Origin: Oxytricha trifallax
Lineage: Eukaryota > Ciliophora > Spirotrichea > Sporadotrichida > Oxytrichidae
Assembly: GCA_000711775.1 (NCBI GenBank)
Contig: ARYC01003678.1
Span: 1-64,000 of the forward strand
Direction of reading: 5' to 3'
Length of the DNA: 64,000 nt
Positions 24,898 through 38,800 of this stretch are shown piece after piece. Position numbers and translations under genes: made by a program. The notes beneath the pieces are model-generated. The model made no database searches and had not been told where the DNA came from. It saw only the letters and a list, made by a program, of their open reading frames with translations. Every line of letters starts with the position of its first letter. Position 1 is the first letter of the stretch.

Positions 24898-26559
24898 TCA
24901 ATAATGTTTAAGCTATTAAGGCTAAATTAAGTTGCATTTAATTAAGTGTTATAGTTTAATGAATAAATTAAGTGTGTTCAGAAATAAATGCCTCCTCCAG
25001 AAGACCCTCCTGCTTTTTTATACCAGTTTTCTATCTCTTATTTACATGACCTTTTCCACTACCTCTGATACAATGGATTTATTAATCTCCTTCTTCTTTG
25101 TTATTGTTTCATCTTCGTACTCATACTCCAAATTTTCTTCATCTTCATCTTCGTAGTTTATTTTCACTCTGGATCGTTTTTAGCTAGCTTATTTATCTTT
25201 TGATTGGCCTCCCTATTCACCGTCTAAGAATTGAAATAATAATAATAGCTTGATATTATTAATTTTAACTTCTAATTCAAAATCTGATATTCAAAATATA
25301 TAAAAGGATATTATAATGTACGAATTCACCCTTGTCCTCAAGATCCTTATCGTTCTCTTCTTCATCTTCAAGCATCCTCAGCTCGTCCATCCAATTCACT
25401 TCCATAATCATACTCATTTTCATTCTCTTCTTCCTCCTCTTCAACATCGATTTCATACTCAGTGACTTCATTCTTGTCAAGCACCTCCTTGAACTCTTCT
25501 AAGTTCAAGTTGAATATCTCTTGTGGAAAGAAGGTGCCACTTTTCAGTCTTTGTAAATTTCTTTCTCAATAGCTCTATCGACCATAGCCGCCTTTTCAGC
25601 TGCTTTTTCTCTCACGCTTTTCATATTTCTTGTTTATTACCACAATATTTTCTTGAGTGTGCATGGAACTAATAAACTATGACAATTTAATTTCAAAAGA
25701 AAGTCTTAAACGAGAATAGTAAATTTACCATTGTCAATACTATTGACTTAAGTATACGAAGCTTTCTCTATCTGATGATCATTTGATGGAGCTTAGTAAG
25801 TCTCTGCTTGCATTTGTGTCTCTGGAACTTTCCCCAAAATACCAAATTCTCATCAAGCATTTCGAGAGCTTTTTGATAGTTCTTTGGTAGTCTCACTTTA
25901 TCCCAGAGTTTATTTGGTAAGTAAGCTCTCTCAATTGTTTTTATAAAAAACTGATTAATATTTATATAGAAAGTCGTGAAAATATCTACTTTAGATGTAA
26001 TATTATCAAGTACTGAGAATTATCATAAAATATAAGTAAAAACATAAATTCATCTAAAGAAAGCATTGGCCCTTGTGCTTGAGTACTGTGGCATAGCGAG
26101 AGTTTGACAATGGGCAAGAATGTCTGTTCCAAAGACCTGTCAAATTGTACTCATTTCTGCATAATGCTTAAGCCACTGTTCTATATTAAAATGATCATTA
26201 ATCTCAAGTCCAAGCTGATAAATTATTAAAATAAAGAATTTAAATTTTCCATAAACGTTGATGAGTGGGTTCGTATTGTAAAAAGGTAAGGCTTAAGTAA
26301 ATGAAGAGTATGTATGAATTGATGGTATTTTCTGAAGTTTTTCCCTTTAAATAAATACCAGGCCATTCATTTAAATTGAAAACTTGACATAGATTCATCA
26401 ATTCAGGTATTCCATTTTCATTTAATTTCTCAAATAGACCATTATTCTCATAAATAAGAACCTTCCTCATAATTTATAGGATATGATAAATGCTTGCTGA
26501 CTTACTTGGATTTGTATGAGCAATGACCGTGATTAATCACTCTACAAACTACGTCGTCC
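24898..26559 (-). CDS. MAK16: MAK16, 60S ribosome biogenesis factor
   Basis: Split minus-strand gene. First block [18 protein letters not shown] (26,505-26,559); next [20 protein letters not shown] followed by [16 protein letters not shown] (26,050-26,190), the zinc-ribbon-like Ribosomal L28e/Mak16 core; then [20 protein letters not shown] and [20 protein letters not shown] (25,740-25,920); [17 protein letters not shown] (25,560-25,620); an acidic stretch; and a tail with [20 protein letters not shown] ending at TGA 24898-24900. Each block matches known MAK16 order. Human MAK16 has GLCNR where this has GLWNR. MAK16 acts in the nucleolus in maturation of the large ribosomal subunit RNA. The initiator ATG was not found in this interval and probably sits in a small separate MDS. 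Confidence 0.85.
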
Positions 26560-26764
26560 TAAATCAAATTTAATAATATAAATTATTTATTTATTTGTTA
26601 CTTTAATCTCTTGCTCTCTCTTATTTATGACATCGATTTATTCTATAACTAATTAATATAATAATCTATTTAGCATAGCTAGAAAACAATAAAACAAAAT
26701 TGAAGAAAACAATAAGAATGTAGAAGTATAAAAATTAAATTTAAATAAATTATTTGACATTTAA

Positions 26765-28289
26765 ATGAGCGATCAAAACCCTGTAGTACTAGAATAAGAG
26801 CCCGCAGTTTCCACTTCCAAATGCTTCAAATTTACCTACGTGAACATGTCTTGTTTGGCAAAAGTTTTGCAAGTATTTTCTGTCTTGCAGCTTATTAGTT
26901 ATTGTGATCATCAGATTTGTGTATTTCCTGCAACTTGGCTCATTGCCTAACTACATTATGACATTCTATTTCGGGGGGGGTCTAAGTCGGTGCAAAAAAT
27001 TTTTCAAATTCCCTTAGTCGGTGCATGATCAATTTTTGACATTATTGATATATTTTATCATCCTGCCCCACATAAAAAGTATCATTATTAACTAAATTTT
27101 ATGTCTCAGCTTCTGAATCGAACTCCTTCATTAAATTTTGATCATAGGACACTTATAATATTATTACAAAAATATTTTTTCTCTGTGACAGATATTTATT
27201 TAAGTAAAATAAACAAATATCATTTCATATTTTAATATCTAACTAGTCAGTAAGCAACAAAATTGGGGATTAAGAACATCATAATTATTCGCTAAATTAA
27301 ATGATAAATTAAAAATTCGTACATATTGATTAGTGTTTTTAAAAAAAGACAATTAATTGAGTAAATGGTTTTTTTAATAAGGCCAGACATCATTTAATTT
27401 AGCGAATAATTATGATGTTCTTAATCCCCAATTTTGTTGCTTACTGACTAGTTAGATATTAAAATATGAAATGATATTTGTTTATTTTACTTAAATAAAT
27501 ATCTGTCACAGAGAAAAAATATTTTTATAATAATATTATAAGTGTCCTATGATCGAAATTTCATGAAGGAGTTCGATTCAGAAGCTGAGACATAAATGTT
27601 AGTTAATAATGTTACTTTTTATGTGGGGCAGGATGATAAAATATATCAATAATGTCAAAAATTGATCATGCACCGACTAAGGGAATTTGAAAAATTTTTT
27701 GCCCCGACTTAGACCCCCCCCCCCTATTTCGTGGTTTTTTTATGTGTATTTGCTACTATTTGAACTTGGAATTATGAGCATTAGGAGGAAGTTCTACTTA
27801 TTACAGAAATGTAAGGATAATTAATTATTTTAAGCGATTTTGGCGAAATTAAATGAGATCGAGTTTATTCACAAAATCAAAAATTAATCAATAATTTTCG
27901 ATTATAATTCAATAATAATGAACTTTTTCTGGGGAAAAGCAGTATTCGATTTCTTTTTGGGTTGCATGATTATTTCAGCCTATGTGGTACCCGCTATAGA
28001 CGTCCCTGCAACAATATTTTTCATTGCAACAACTATCGTCCTTGCTATTACTATTGCAAATATATTCTAATTCATATAATTAACTATTTTTAGATCCAAC
28101 TAAATTACTTCTGAATATAATAGTGTATTCTTCAGAAAAGAGGAAAGAGAGCGCATTGACAAAGACCTAGAGAGAATCAAACAATTAGATGAGATCAAAG
28201 CAAAAAAACTACAAGCAAAGCAACTAGCTTAATTAGCTGCTCAAAATGTTGCTTAAAATGCTCAAAACTCTAACTAGGGGCAAGTTTGA
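26765..28289 (+). CDS. Four-helix membrane protein (MARVEL-like)
   Basis: Starts MSDQNPVVLEQEPAVSTSKC at 26765. Hydrophobic blocks follow: VIVIIRFVYFLQLGSLPNY, then (after a 752-bp palindromic insertion) FYFVVFLCVFATI, and, after another IES at about 27,815-27,915, NFFWGKAVFDFFLGCMII and VPATIFFIATTIVLAITIAN. The C-terminus is a charged coiled-coil-like tail (EERERIDKDLERIKQLDEI, then Gln/Ala-rich) ending at TGA 28287-28289. The topology fits MARVEL-type vesicle-membrane proteins; the family call is an inference from helix layout. An in-frame TGA lies at 27761-27763, and a one-base slip is needed near 26,890. Confidence 0.5.
26973..27724. mobile_element. Palindromic insertion with G8/C11 ends
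   Basis: A 752-bp unit whose halves (about 330 bp each) are near-perfect inverted repeats. It begins with eight G and ends with eleven C, and contains AAGTCGGTGCA and a close repeat within each arm. TATTTC is repeated at 26967-26972 and 27725-27730. Removing the unit plus one TATTTC rejoins the host membrane-protein frame as FYFVVF. No coding capacity. Confidence 0.85.
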
Positions 28290-28825
28290 AATAAATCAGA
28301 AAGGGTTGATGAAATATCACAAAATTATATGAATATAAATAACTGATGTACAAATCAGTCAGATTTTATAAAGAGAAAGATTTTTGAGAATGAGCAAAAA
28401 CTAAATAATTGATTAATGTTTAACTAAACCTACAAATATATAAATAAATATATAATGATATGAAATAGTGAATGAACTATATTTCTCTATTGTAATGCAA
28501 GAAAAGTTTATGGACTATTCTTATATATGATAAATTAAAATGAAGTTGCTCACTTATTAACATTATTGATACATAAAATTTCTTCTTATTAACTATTTCT
28601 TTCAAATTTAATTATAACATTTTCTATATAAAAATAGACCTTTTCTGTTTATTATTATCCCATTACTTTATTGGATTTAAATTCCCTGTAATTTTTCAAA
28701 ATAATCACAGTCCTTAAAACTAATAGTTAATCTTATATATTAAAAACTAATGAAATAGTTTTAATATTTTATTAGTAAATTTTGATAATTAGAATTTTAA
28801 TTTAATTTCATTGAGGAAAATAACA

Positions 28826-29882
<1,057 letters not shown>

Positions 29883-29889
29883 AATCAAA

Positions 29890-30437
29890 ATTTCTTCTTT
29901 ACTAGAAATACCCAGGAACTTAAAATCACTATATTTATTTTGAAGTTAAATTAAAAAAATAAAATGCTAGATTTATTTTTGTTAATTATTAACTTATAAT
30001 CATTGGGTAAAGTTCCTGAATCTAACGATGATCAATAGTATCAGCATAATTATAAAATTTACATAGTTTGAAAGTTGGAAAATTGTAAAGACATCAATAC
30101 CCCGAAATAAAATATATAAATCTTTTTTATTATCATCTTTATGATAAGAAAATATAAGTATTTGTAATACATCAATATTTCTAAATATATTTTACTATGT
30201 ATTTCTTAAATTAATAATGTTGTAAATACTCGAACAAAGAAAAGATAAATTTGATATTAAATTTATTCTAAGATTTATTTTAAATTAATTCCTATCTTTT
30301 GATTTGATATTAAAGACAATCAAATTAATAACGATCCTCTAAATAATTATAAAGAAGTCATTTATGAGCATTTTTGTTAAAAATAAAATTCACCTTCAAA
30401 GGCAAGAGGTTTAGTAAATAAAAGATTGAGATTAAGC
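29890..30437. other. AT-rich spacer, nothing recognised
   Basis: No supported frame between the Rab gene and the 4.57-kb element. Confidence 0.5.
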
Positions 30438-30439
30438 TA

Positions 30440-30692
30440 TTATTAATAAAATGCATAAAAAATAGGAAAAATAAAACAAATAAATACAAATTTAAATGTA
30501 ATTTGAGGTAACTGTCACTAATTAGAAATACAACCAAGTTAATTTAGTTTTAAGAAATATAAAATTAATCTTTTAAGTTTAAAATAAACGAATGGACCAG
30601 TTATTCATTTCAAACTTAGTATTATGACAAGAGCATTTAATTTATTATTTAATTAAATTAGATTAATTAATTAGTTTATTAAGTAAAAAACT
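30440..30692 (+). repeat. Left terminal inverted repeat of the 4.57-kb element
   Basis: Contains ATTTGAGGTAACTGTCACTA and matches the complement of 34765-35008. Confidence 0.85.
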
Positions 30693-31297
30693 AAGATTTA
30701 ATTAGTACTTATTGATTATATTATTAGTACAATTACAATGCAGTTAATAGTTTAATCGTCAATTTAAATTATCATTAATTTTAATGACATTATTTTATTG
30801 TTGTTAAGCAGCTTATTTTGCAGTTACTCTTATGAGAATTATGTTGTATAGATTTTCATTATTATAGAATTATATGGTAGTTATTTGATTGCTTGACAAG
30901 TTAGTTGCGTCAATTATAATTGTAGCTTTATGTACTTGTATGTGAGGTAAGATTTAGTTATGTCTAGCTATTTTGTGAAGATTAAATAATTATGATATAT
31001 ATATATCGCTACAATCTTGCTGGAGTGTGGTTTGAGTTCCTTGTTATTATAAATAGAGTAGTTGCTTATTAGAATGCTTCTAAAAATGCTTAATAAAGCT
31101 TAATTGGCTATTTTAATCCTTGTGAATTTTCAAAGACTTTTAGCATTTAAATGTTGAGCTTGAGTTCTAAATGCAGTATGAAACTTACTCTTTAAAGTAT
31201 CCTTTTACAAAGAGATAGGCTGACATAATAAATTTTAAATGAACGATGTAGATATAACCTTTTTAATCTAGTTCATGCCAAACTCTTCATTATTGGA

Positions 31298-32247
31298 TCA
31301 TAATTTGATCAAATGTAATATCTTTGCTTACACCCTTTTTTAGGAAACTATACATCTCATTGAATTTTTCTAAATTGCTGGTTGATGCTAGTCTGTTGAT
31401 TATTATAGAGTATGTTAGATGTATATTCTTAGTAACTCGATGTTCGATTATTTTTACAAGTAGTAGCGAAGTTATTGCCTTGTTGATTTTTTGTTATGAA
31501 AATCTGTAAAGTGCACTTCAAGTTCATCATCCAGTTGATAATCAAACTTTTGATAATTATATTACGAAATTTGCCCTCTGGCCTTCTTTTGAAGAATTTA
31601 AGATAGGTAGGTATATGTTAATAAAGATTAGGATGTATTGATGCTTCTCTATATCTACTGAAGAATTTATGTTGCGATTAATTTTTTATGTATCTGATAA
31701 TTATAGTTGTAACTCCACTTGATTTGATAATTTTCTTCATGTCTGATAGAGGAGAGTGCATTGACATAAAACTAGTTTAATTACTCTACTTGCCAGTTTA
31801 TTTATGGTTTTATTTATAGCATCATTAAGTGTACATAAAAGAGATGGAATATTGTGAAATTCTCAAAGATATTAATCCCAGGCTAACATAAACTTTCTAT
31901 TGTAATGAGTCCAGGTAAATCGTAAGTAGTTATGTAATAGCGATATATGGCTTGTGCATAAGGTTTCTTTTTATTTAATGGAATTTATTAGTTAGTTTGT
32001 GTAAGTTTTAACATTCGAAATTGGCGCTAAGTCATTATTCTTGGGTTTACAGTTTGACTCAGGTTTTATATTATGCCAGCTAACTTATAATTATTTTATT
32101 CTTTGATAATTTCTTGTAGTTAAAATCAGGATTTCCTTAAATTTTTAATTAGTTATAGGCATTAATTGAATAAATTTGCTTTGATTTTCTTGGAAGTCTA
32201 AAAATGCTATTTAAATTGGGTTTAGTTTCATTTTCTAATAATTTCAT
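31298..32247 (-). CDS. Element protein C1, unknown
   Basis: Starts MKLLENETKPNLNSIFRLPR at 32247, runs through one single-base slip near 32,100, and continues as LSQTVNPRIMTQRQFRMLKL, PYAQAIYRYYITTYDLPGLI, and a Gln/Tyr-rich second half to TGA 31298-31300, about 315 residues. No in-frame TGA occurs over the last 260 codons, which is improbable by chance in DNA this AT-rich and supports real coding. No catalytic motif recognised. It lies wholly within the 4.57-kb element and is transcribed in the same direction as C2. Confidence 0.5.
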
Positions 32248-32275
32248 TTAATTTGATAAATTTCATTCCATATAT

Positions 32276-32313
<38 letters not shown>
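32276..32313. repeat. (AAT)n microsatellite
   Basis: About twelve AAT units between the two coding regions of the 4.57-kb element. Confidence 0.9.
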
Positions 32314-32384
32314 TAGATCACATTAAGGTCTCTGGGGACCCCCGATCATAGTTGCTTTTTAGTGCAAATAAGAGACAAGCCCTT

Positions 32385-33905
32385 TTAGTTAAGTGGAGAT
32401 TCACTCCTGAATACTAAATTTTCATCTTCTTCTGTTGTTTCTTCTTTTTCCTCCTCTTGGTTTTCCTCTTCCTTTGTTCTTTCTCTTGTTGTTTCTTCTT
32501 TTTCCTCCTCTTTTTGGGCTAGAGTGTAGAATTTGAACAGTCTCTCCTTAGTCTCTGAACTTGAACTAGGTGTCAAAATGTTTGACATTAATTGAGAATA
32601 TAAGTTCTTTGGAGGCAATGTAGCCTTTACATCTTGTTGTGATTAGTTGAACAAAGTCACTTTTCATGAAATATGTGTGTTTTTAGAGACATTTGATGTA
32701 AATTTCTACTTTGTTTAAGTGTTCATGGTAGTCTGCTGAGACCGATATACAGCTAGCTTCATTGGCTGTTATATTCTTCATCAATATCATTACTAGAAGT
32801 CTGAAAAATTCAACTGTGGTAAGTTTTGTGTCTTCCATAGAACCAGACTTTTCTTTAATATCAGCTCCTAATTTGTCATCTTCCATGTACATCCACCCTG
32901 AGAGGGTGTCTTTGGATAAATTTTGGATCATGGCGTTAATGACATTTGAGAATTCTTTAATATGTTTGAAGAGCTTTGTGTTGATGGTGTTGAGGCAGAT
33001 TGAAATGCATGATTCTCTTGTGTCGAATCTATTCTATCAGCTGTGCCTTAGTGATAGTCTGCATATCTTTAAAGTTATAAACTTATTAATTATAATTTTA
33101 GAATTAATCGTTACTATTTAATAGTAATTTTTAAGGCTAGTCCTTTAATTATTAATTTGCTATTTAGTACCCCCTATTACCGATGACGTATTTGACGTTT
33201 GCATCTTCGCAAATTTTTCGGTAGTGATTCCTGAGTCCTTCTGAGAATTCGGACTAGCTATCTATATAGTAGGTATGTTGGCTGGAGTTTTCCTCGACAG
33301 ATGGATCTTTGTCATAGGCGTCGTATTCTTGTTGTTCTTCGACTGAGCTCCAGTCTTCTTGATTATCTGAGAAGAGTACTTTTTTTGTTATAAGTTTACC
33401 ATTTCTGTTGGAATCGTTAAGGTTGTTTTCATATTCTCGATACTTTTTTTCAAAGTCTTCGAGCTCTTTTTGGTGTTACTATCTCTGATCACATAGTGAT
33501 CTGAGGGTGGGGGTACTTATTCTTCTTCTTAAGGTGGGGTGGGCTGGGATTGAGGTTGTTGTTTCCTCTGTATTGATTTGAGGTCTGATAAATTTGTTGT
33601 TAATTGCTATCAGTCTTAGCATTTAGAAAAGTTGTTAAGTCCATAAATGAACCTAGTCGTCTTTGTTCTCAGTGACGTATTGAAGTTTAGTAAGGTGGAT
33701 TTGAAATTAGTTTAAAGTTGTGTAGCCTTTCCTTACGAGCTTTCTGGAAATGAAAGTCAAAATTTATAGTATGTGTAGCCTCATTGATCCATGTTGGATT
33801 TTATGATATCAATTGTGTATTGCGCTAGGTGGTGTGTTTAGTTGTTTTCAATGTCACCTTATATGATATCTCTTTGTATTTTGCTCAGTATACCCATTCT
33901 GTGTT
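32385..33905 (-). pseudogene. Element coding region C2, frame-broken
   Basis: Minus-strand coding with several frame changes. From the 5' side: NPTWINEATHTINFDFHFQK (about 33,790), MDLTTFLNAKTDSNQQQ (33,640), ELEDFEKKYREYENNLND (33,450), acidic DWSSVEEQQEYDAYDKD, HYRKICEDANVKYVIGN (33,200), INAMIQNLSKDTLSGWMYME (32,930) and a Glu-rich end (SSSSETKERLFKFYTLAQ, 32,540) finishing near 32,385. TGAs at 33669-33671 and 33037-33039 interrupt otherwise readable frames. It may be two genes. Whether the breaks are decay or assembly slips cannot be told here. Confidence 0.4.
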
Positions 33906-34764
33906 TTTAATTTAATTACTATTCCATATATTTAAGTTCATTATCTGTTTATAGCTCTTATTATGTCTTCTTAGTATTAAAAATTAGTTGTTGTACAATC
34001 AAGAACATCATATTTTAAATAAAAAAACTTTGCTTGACTACCATTACTAATAAATTTAAAGTAAGTTCTTTGCTCTGAGTATTGAGTCTTGTTTTATTAT
34101 TAGCTTAGATAAGTGACTATGCCATTTACTAAAATGTTATTCAAGTATTTTTAATAGTAAGGAATGTCAAACATTATCGTAAGTAACTGAAATTTAACAA
34201 AACTTTAAATCCATTATTAATACTGGATATGAAAGATTCTTTTCATTATAGTCTTTCAAATAAATATTTTTAGGTTTTGAGAGGTGATGTATTTTTAAAT
34301 TAATATTATTGTTTGATCAAGAGTCGAAATGTTTTGGTTCAAATCAAGCTTTTTACGATCCAGATAAGAGTACTTAAGGAGCTTCTTTATAAATTATGAT
34401 TTTTAATGCTTTTCTTAAGCATTTAAAAGCGCTGATAAATATCTCTTTTGGTATTAACATATTAATTGAGACTGACTCATTACATGCGTTTGTATATCAT
34501 CTTTTATCGGTAATAGTACAACTTTAGTGAAATAAGCTATTAAAAATTCACTTTAAGCCAAATTGTTAGAACTTTTTCAAAGCATAAAAAACTTCAATGG
34601 GACTATTATATTGTAAGTACAGATCGATTGGTTTGTTATTTTAAAAATGATTACTCTCTAATTTTAGAAATCCTTTTATTTGAGTTGCTTAATTTGAGCA
34701 TTGAAAATTAGGTCTGAAGTTATTATTACAATCAGTTATAGCTTGTTTATAACTTTTTTATTAT

Positions 34765-35008
34765 AGTTTTTTACTTAATAAACTAATTAATTAATCTAAT
34801 TTAATTAAATAATAAATTAAATGCTCTTGTCATAATACTAAGTTTGAAATGAATAACTGGTCCATTCGTTTATTTTAAACTTAAAAGATTAATTTTATAT
34901 TTCTTAAAACTAAATTAACTTGGTTGTATTTCTAATTAGTGACAGTTACCTCAAATTACATTTAAATTTGTATTTATTTGTTTTATTTTTTATGTATTTT
35001 ATTAATAA
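34765..35008 (-). repeat. Right terminal inverted repeat of the 4.57-kb element
   Basis: Complement of 30440-30692. Confidence 0.85.
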
Positions 35009-35229
35009 TAAATATATGATTTTCGAATAAAAGCTTATTTGAGGTAAATAGAAAATTTAAATAGTTATTAGAAGATAGTTATATTATCATATTGAGTAAA
35101 AATTAAAGAAATAAATCATAAGAGTATTATAAAAAATTTTGATAAAATTTTTTGAGTTATGGATTTAGCCATAAAATAAAAAAAAATATTTATATTAATT
35201 AGTAATCCAAAATCTAACATGTCATATTA

Positions 35230-35412
35230 CATTTTACTAAATAAAATTAAGCTAGGAATTTTAATCGATACAACTCACACAGTTAAATAATAATTTGCCG
35301 CCACAAATCTCTGAAATAGCCATTACGCCTCGAATTATTTTCAACTTATCCTGTTGGAAAAATGCTTCTTAGTGATGTGGCTCAGCAGGCCGCTTCATTA
35401 GCGTTCTCTAGA
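35230..35412 (-). CDS. Short coding block, unidentified
   Basis: Minus-strand frame LMKRPAEPHHQEAFFQQDKL followed by IIRGVMAISEICGG and a Cys-containing end. It is distinctly GC-richer than the flanks, so probably a real MDS or small gene. Its other parts were not found nearby. Confidence 0.4.
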
Positions 35413-35861
35413 TATATTTTAATTTTATAAAAATATGTTATAAATAATTATTATTCATATAACCGTTTTATAACGAATATCAACCTACAAAGTATTTTCA
35501 ATATTTAAATAGTCAGAATCATTCTTATTCAGCCATTCTGTCATAATACTAATTTATTTCCTTTTGTGTAATGATATATTTAAAATTATCATGAGATTAA
35601 AATTAGGCTTAATTAGGTCAATTAATATTTTTGGATATGTGTTTTGGTTAATTAATGAGTTTAATTTGTATATTAATATTAATTAAACTATTAATATAAT
35701 GTTAACTCTCATACATTTCAGCTAATGTTAAATGAATAAACTAAAATAAGTAAGCTTGCTTATAAGTCTGATCCTCTTATTGTTCTCATAAATAATTCAT
35801 ATTTGTTTATTACTGATGATTAAATCTATGCTGTAATTCGGATAAGTTTCTTACTTCCTCT

Positions 35862-38800
35862 TCAAATATTGCCACTAAGTCTTTTGAATTTGCTTTTCTC
35901 TGCTCTGGGAGAATTGTTAGGAGATTGACAGCTTGTTTCATTGTTATAAATTTTTATGACTCCGATTATTTTTCCCATAACGATAGTCATATTGATTATC
36001 TTATCAGACGAAACCTTAAAATAGCATCTCATTTGAGCGAGAATAACTTATTTATGGAGCAAACACAGCAGAAGTAACGGATTAGTTTTGCCATAGGGTG
36101 TGAAATACTCACAGGAATTTGATTTATCAGAGAGTAAGAGCTTTCCAATAAGCGTTTTCTTGCTCATTTAATTTACTTTACTTAATATTTAGCTCCAGAG
36201 AAACAAATCGCCATCTTGACTGCCGTAAATCACATGTGAGCAATCATCTGAAATGCTTGCTTTATTGTAGGAATACATTTGATTTTGGAAGATTATTTAA
36301 ATTTAAATTTACAAAATATTAAAATCTTGGCAGTTAACATTCTGGAAACCTTGATAATATATTACTTGTTCGATAGAGAATTCAAAATTAGCTGGACTTT
36401 ACTATTGGCGGAACCCCTCTATCGCATCCCTGAAGCGAGAGAAAGCGACTTTAATTTTAATTGATTTGTTTAGTTGATTTTAATGCTCAAATTAAAATCG
36501 CGTTATCTCGCTTCAGGGATGCGATAGAGGGGTTCCGCCAATAGTAAAGTCCAGCTAATTTTGAATTCTCTATCGAACAAGTAAAATATTATAAGGGTTT
36601 CCAGAAAGTTAAATTTAAATAATTTTCCCAAATCAATTGTATTCCTACAATAATGGGAAAACTTTCATTCTTATGACCTTTAATCTTGTAGATTTGCTTG
36701 CAGTTTCTAACATCGATAAATCTTATGCGAGATTCATTGTTTGTAATCATTGCTAAATTAACACTCAAAAAGTCTATCGAAGTGAATTTTCTTCCTTTTG
36801 AAAATTTACCTCTCTAGTTCTTACAAAAAACAACTCTCAGAGGTTTGAGCTTTTCTATAGTTGAATCATAGATAACTACATCACTATTAACAAGCCTTAC
36901 ATAGAGTCTTTCCCCACAGTTGGTATATTTTATGGCTGTAATATAGCAACTAGTTTGCTGCCAATCAATTATATTTTTGTGTTAATGCACCATATTCTGA
37001 CAAATCTATCAAAACATCCACTTGCCAAATAGTTTTCAGACTGTTAAATGATAAAAATTAAAACAAAAGCTTACATTAATCTTAAAGATAGCTGATGATA
37101 CCACATCTGGATGCAGAAGAATTTTCAAAGGCTTGTCAATATTAATGATGAAAATCAATACATTAAAGTCAGCACTTGCAGTAAGAATTAAGTTCAAATT
37201 TTTAGTACTCCAGTTTATATCAAAGATATCTGAATTGTGTGAGCCTGGAAACTCTCTGTATGGGACTGGGTTGATCGTCTATCGCAAGTCTAAAATAAGG
37301 GCTTTATAATTTAATTAAACTTTTTCATTTCTGAAGAGCTTTCACAAACTTTCCAGACCCTTAGAACTCCATTTTTGCATCCTGTTGCTATATAAAGTCC
37401 ATCACTTCTGAATTTTATGCACCAAACAGCATCATTACCGCATTTTATTTCTTAAGCAGTCAACAAATTATTCAGTTCAGTATATGTCTTATTCAAAAGT
37501 TTAGTTTTCTCCTTTATTAAGTCCTTGTTAATTGTTTAAGATGAGGAATTTGATCATGGAATCTTATAGGGACAAGGTTAATCATAGATTTTTAGCATAA
37601 AATAAAGAAGGATTTTTTAAATACCTCTAAGTTTTTTCTGGAAGATACACACATAATTAATCATAAGTATCTTTAAGTTTCTTGCTTTTATCTTAAGTTT
37701 TTCCTCCGCTATGAGAGTTATTCTTCTATGAGAGAAAACTTGAACTTTAAAAAATTTAAGAAAGTGGGGGATCTAGTAAGTTGTTCACTTCACTTTTTTG
37801 ATATGGTAGATCAAGTTGTATCATATCTTAATTTGTTGAGAAGTCTTAAAAATAGCCTGAATGTTTTTCTGCCAGGTTTTTCTCAAGGTTTTAAAGCGCA
37901 TATTATTTCTATCCTGAACTATTTAATTGATTTTCAAAAATTTAAGAGTAATTTCTATAAAAGGTATATATTAAAATTAGACTTTAAAAAATAAGATTGA
38001 CCACTCTAGTAGGAGGAACTAAGTTTACTAACTGAATTATTATCAAAGTTCTCATTGTTATTTTATAAAATACTGCTTAAATTTTTTGATGAGTATTTGG
38101 CAGTACTCATATCTTGCTAAGTGAGCACAGAAATATTGCCTTGAAGTATGGATGTGTTTGAGGTTTAGTTCGTTTATTGATTAATATTTGCGTCTCTGAA
38201 ATTATTTTAAATACGAAAAATTAGTTCTCGTTTATTTTATCGTTATTGTTAAGTAAAATAAATCAAAGGAAACATTAATGTCTCTTCTTCTCTAATATCT
38301 TATTAAGATTCTATTTTTATTAATAAATTTTAGGAATATCAAACTGAGAAATTGATACTTTATTCTATTGTAATTACTTCTGGTGGACTGTTTCCATTTG
38401 AGGCACCCCCCATCATCATACTATTATGATTCTAAAAGACGAATATCTGATGAGACTGATCGCCTATTGATTAAGATTTGTTGATTTTGAACTTGAGATT
38501 AACTTAAATTTGAATTTTTTCTAATTATTTGTTGCTAGATTGCGGAACTTTGATTTGAGCTTGGTGTTCTCTATAAAGCGTTATTAGATAATTTTCCTGG
38601 CATGCCTCCTTAATACTGAAATTACGTGATATTAATAGGGTTAAACATTTGATTTGATAAATAATTATATAATAAAACATATGCTTGTTTGGCATCAGTC
38701 TGAATATTATTAAAAATTGATCCTCGGTAAATCCTGCAATTTAAAAGATTCAAAATCATTCAAGAAGCGAAAAATTAAGTTTACATTTTTGTTAAGTTTC

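Larger units (their letters stand above)
30440..35008. mobile_element. 4.57-kb element with ~250-bp inverted repeats, unknown class
   Basis: Flanked by TA (30438-30439 and 35009-35010). The inverted repeats at 30440-30692 and 34765-35008 match closely, with an 11-base insertion near 30,465. The interior has at least two minus-strand coding regions (31,298-32,247 and 32,385-33,905) with no similarity I recognise; in particular I find no DDE transposase, Rep helicase, reverse transcriptase or tyrosine recombinase motif. A (AAT)n tract separates the two. Probably an autonomous or formerly autonomous germline-limited element of a type I cannot place. Confidence 0.75.

Noticed and set aside
26140-26142. 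Apparent in-frame TGA in MAK16 (reading ...EMSTI-TGA-QVFGTD...)
   Set aside because: The frame that matches MAK16 ([25 protein letters not shown]) is a different one and has no TGA. With one stop codon, wrong frames can look convincing, so only TGAs in homology-fixed or pointer-joined frames were kept as evidence.
32762-33121. 119-codon plus-strand frame in the 4.57-kb element
   Set aside because: Shadow of the C2 coding region, which has better composition on the minus strand.
37728-37994. 88-codon plus-strand frame
   Set aside because: Opposite to a better Ser/Lys/Gln-rich block of the WDR44-like gene on the minus strand.
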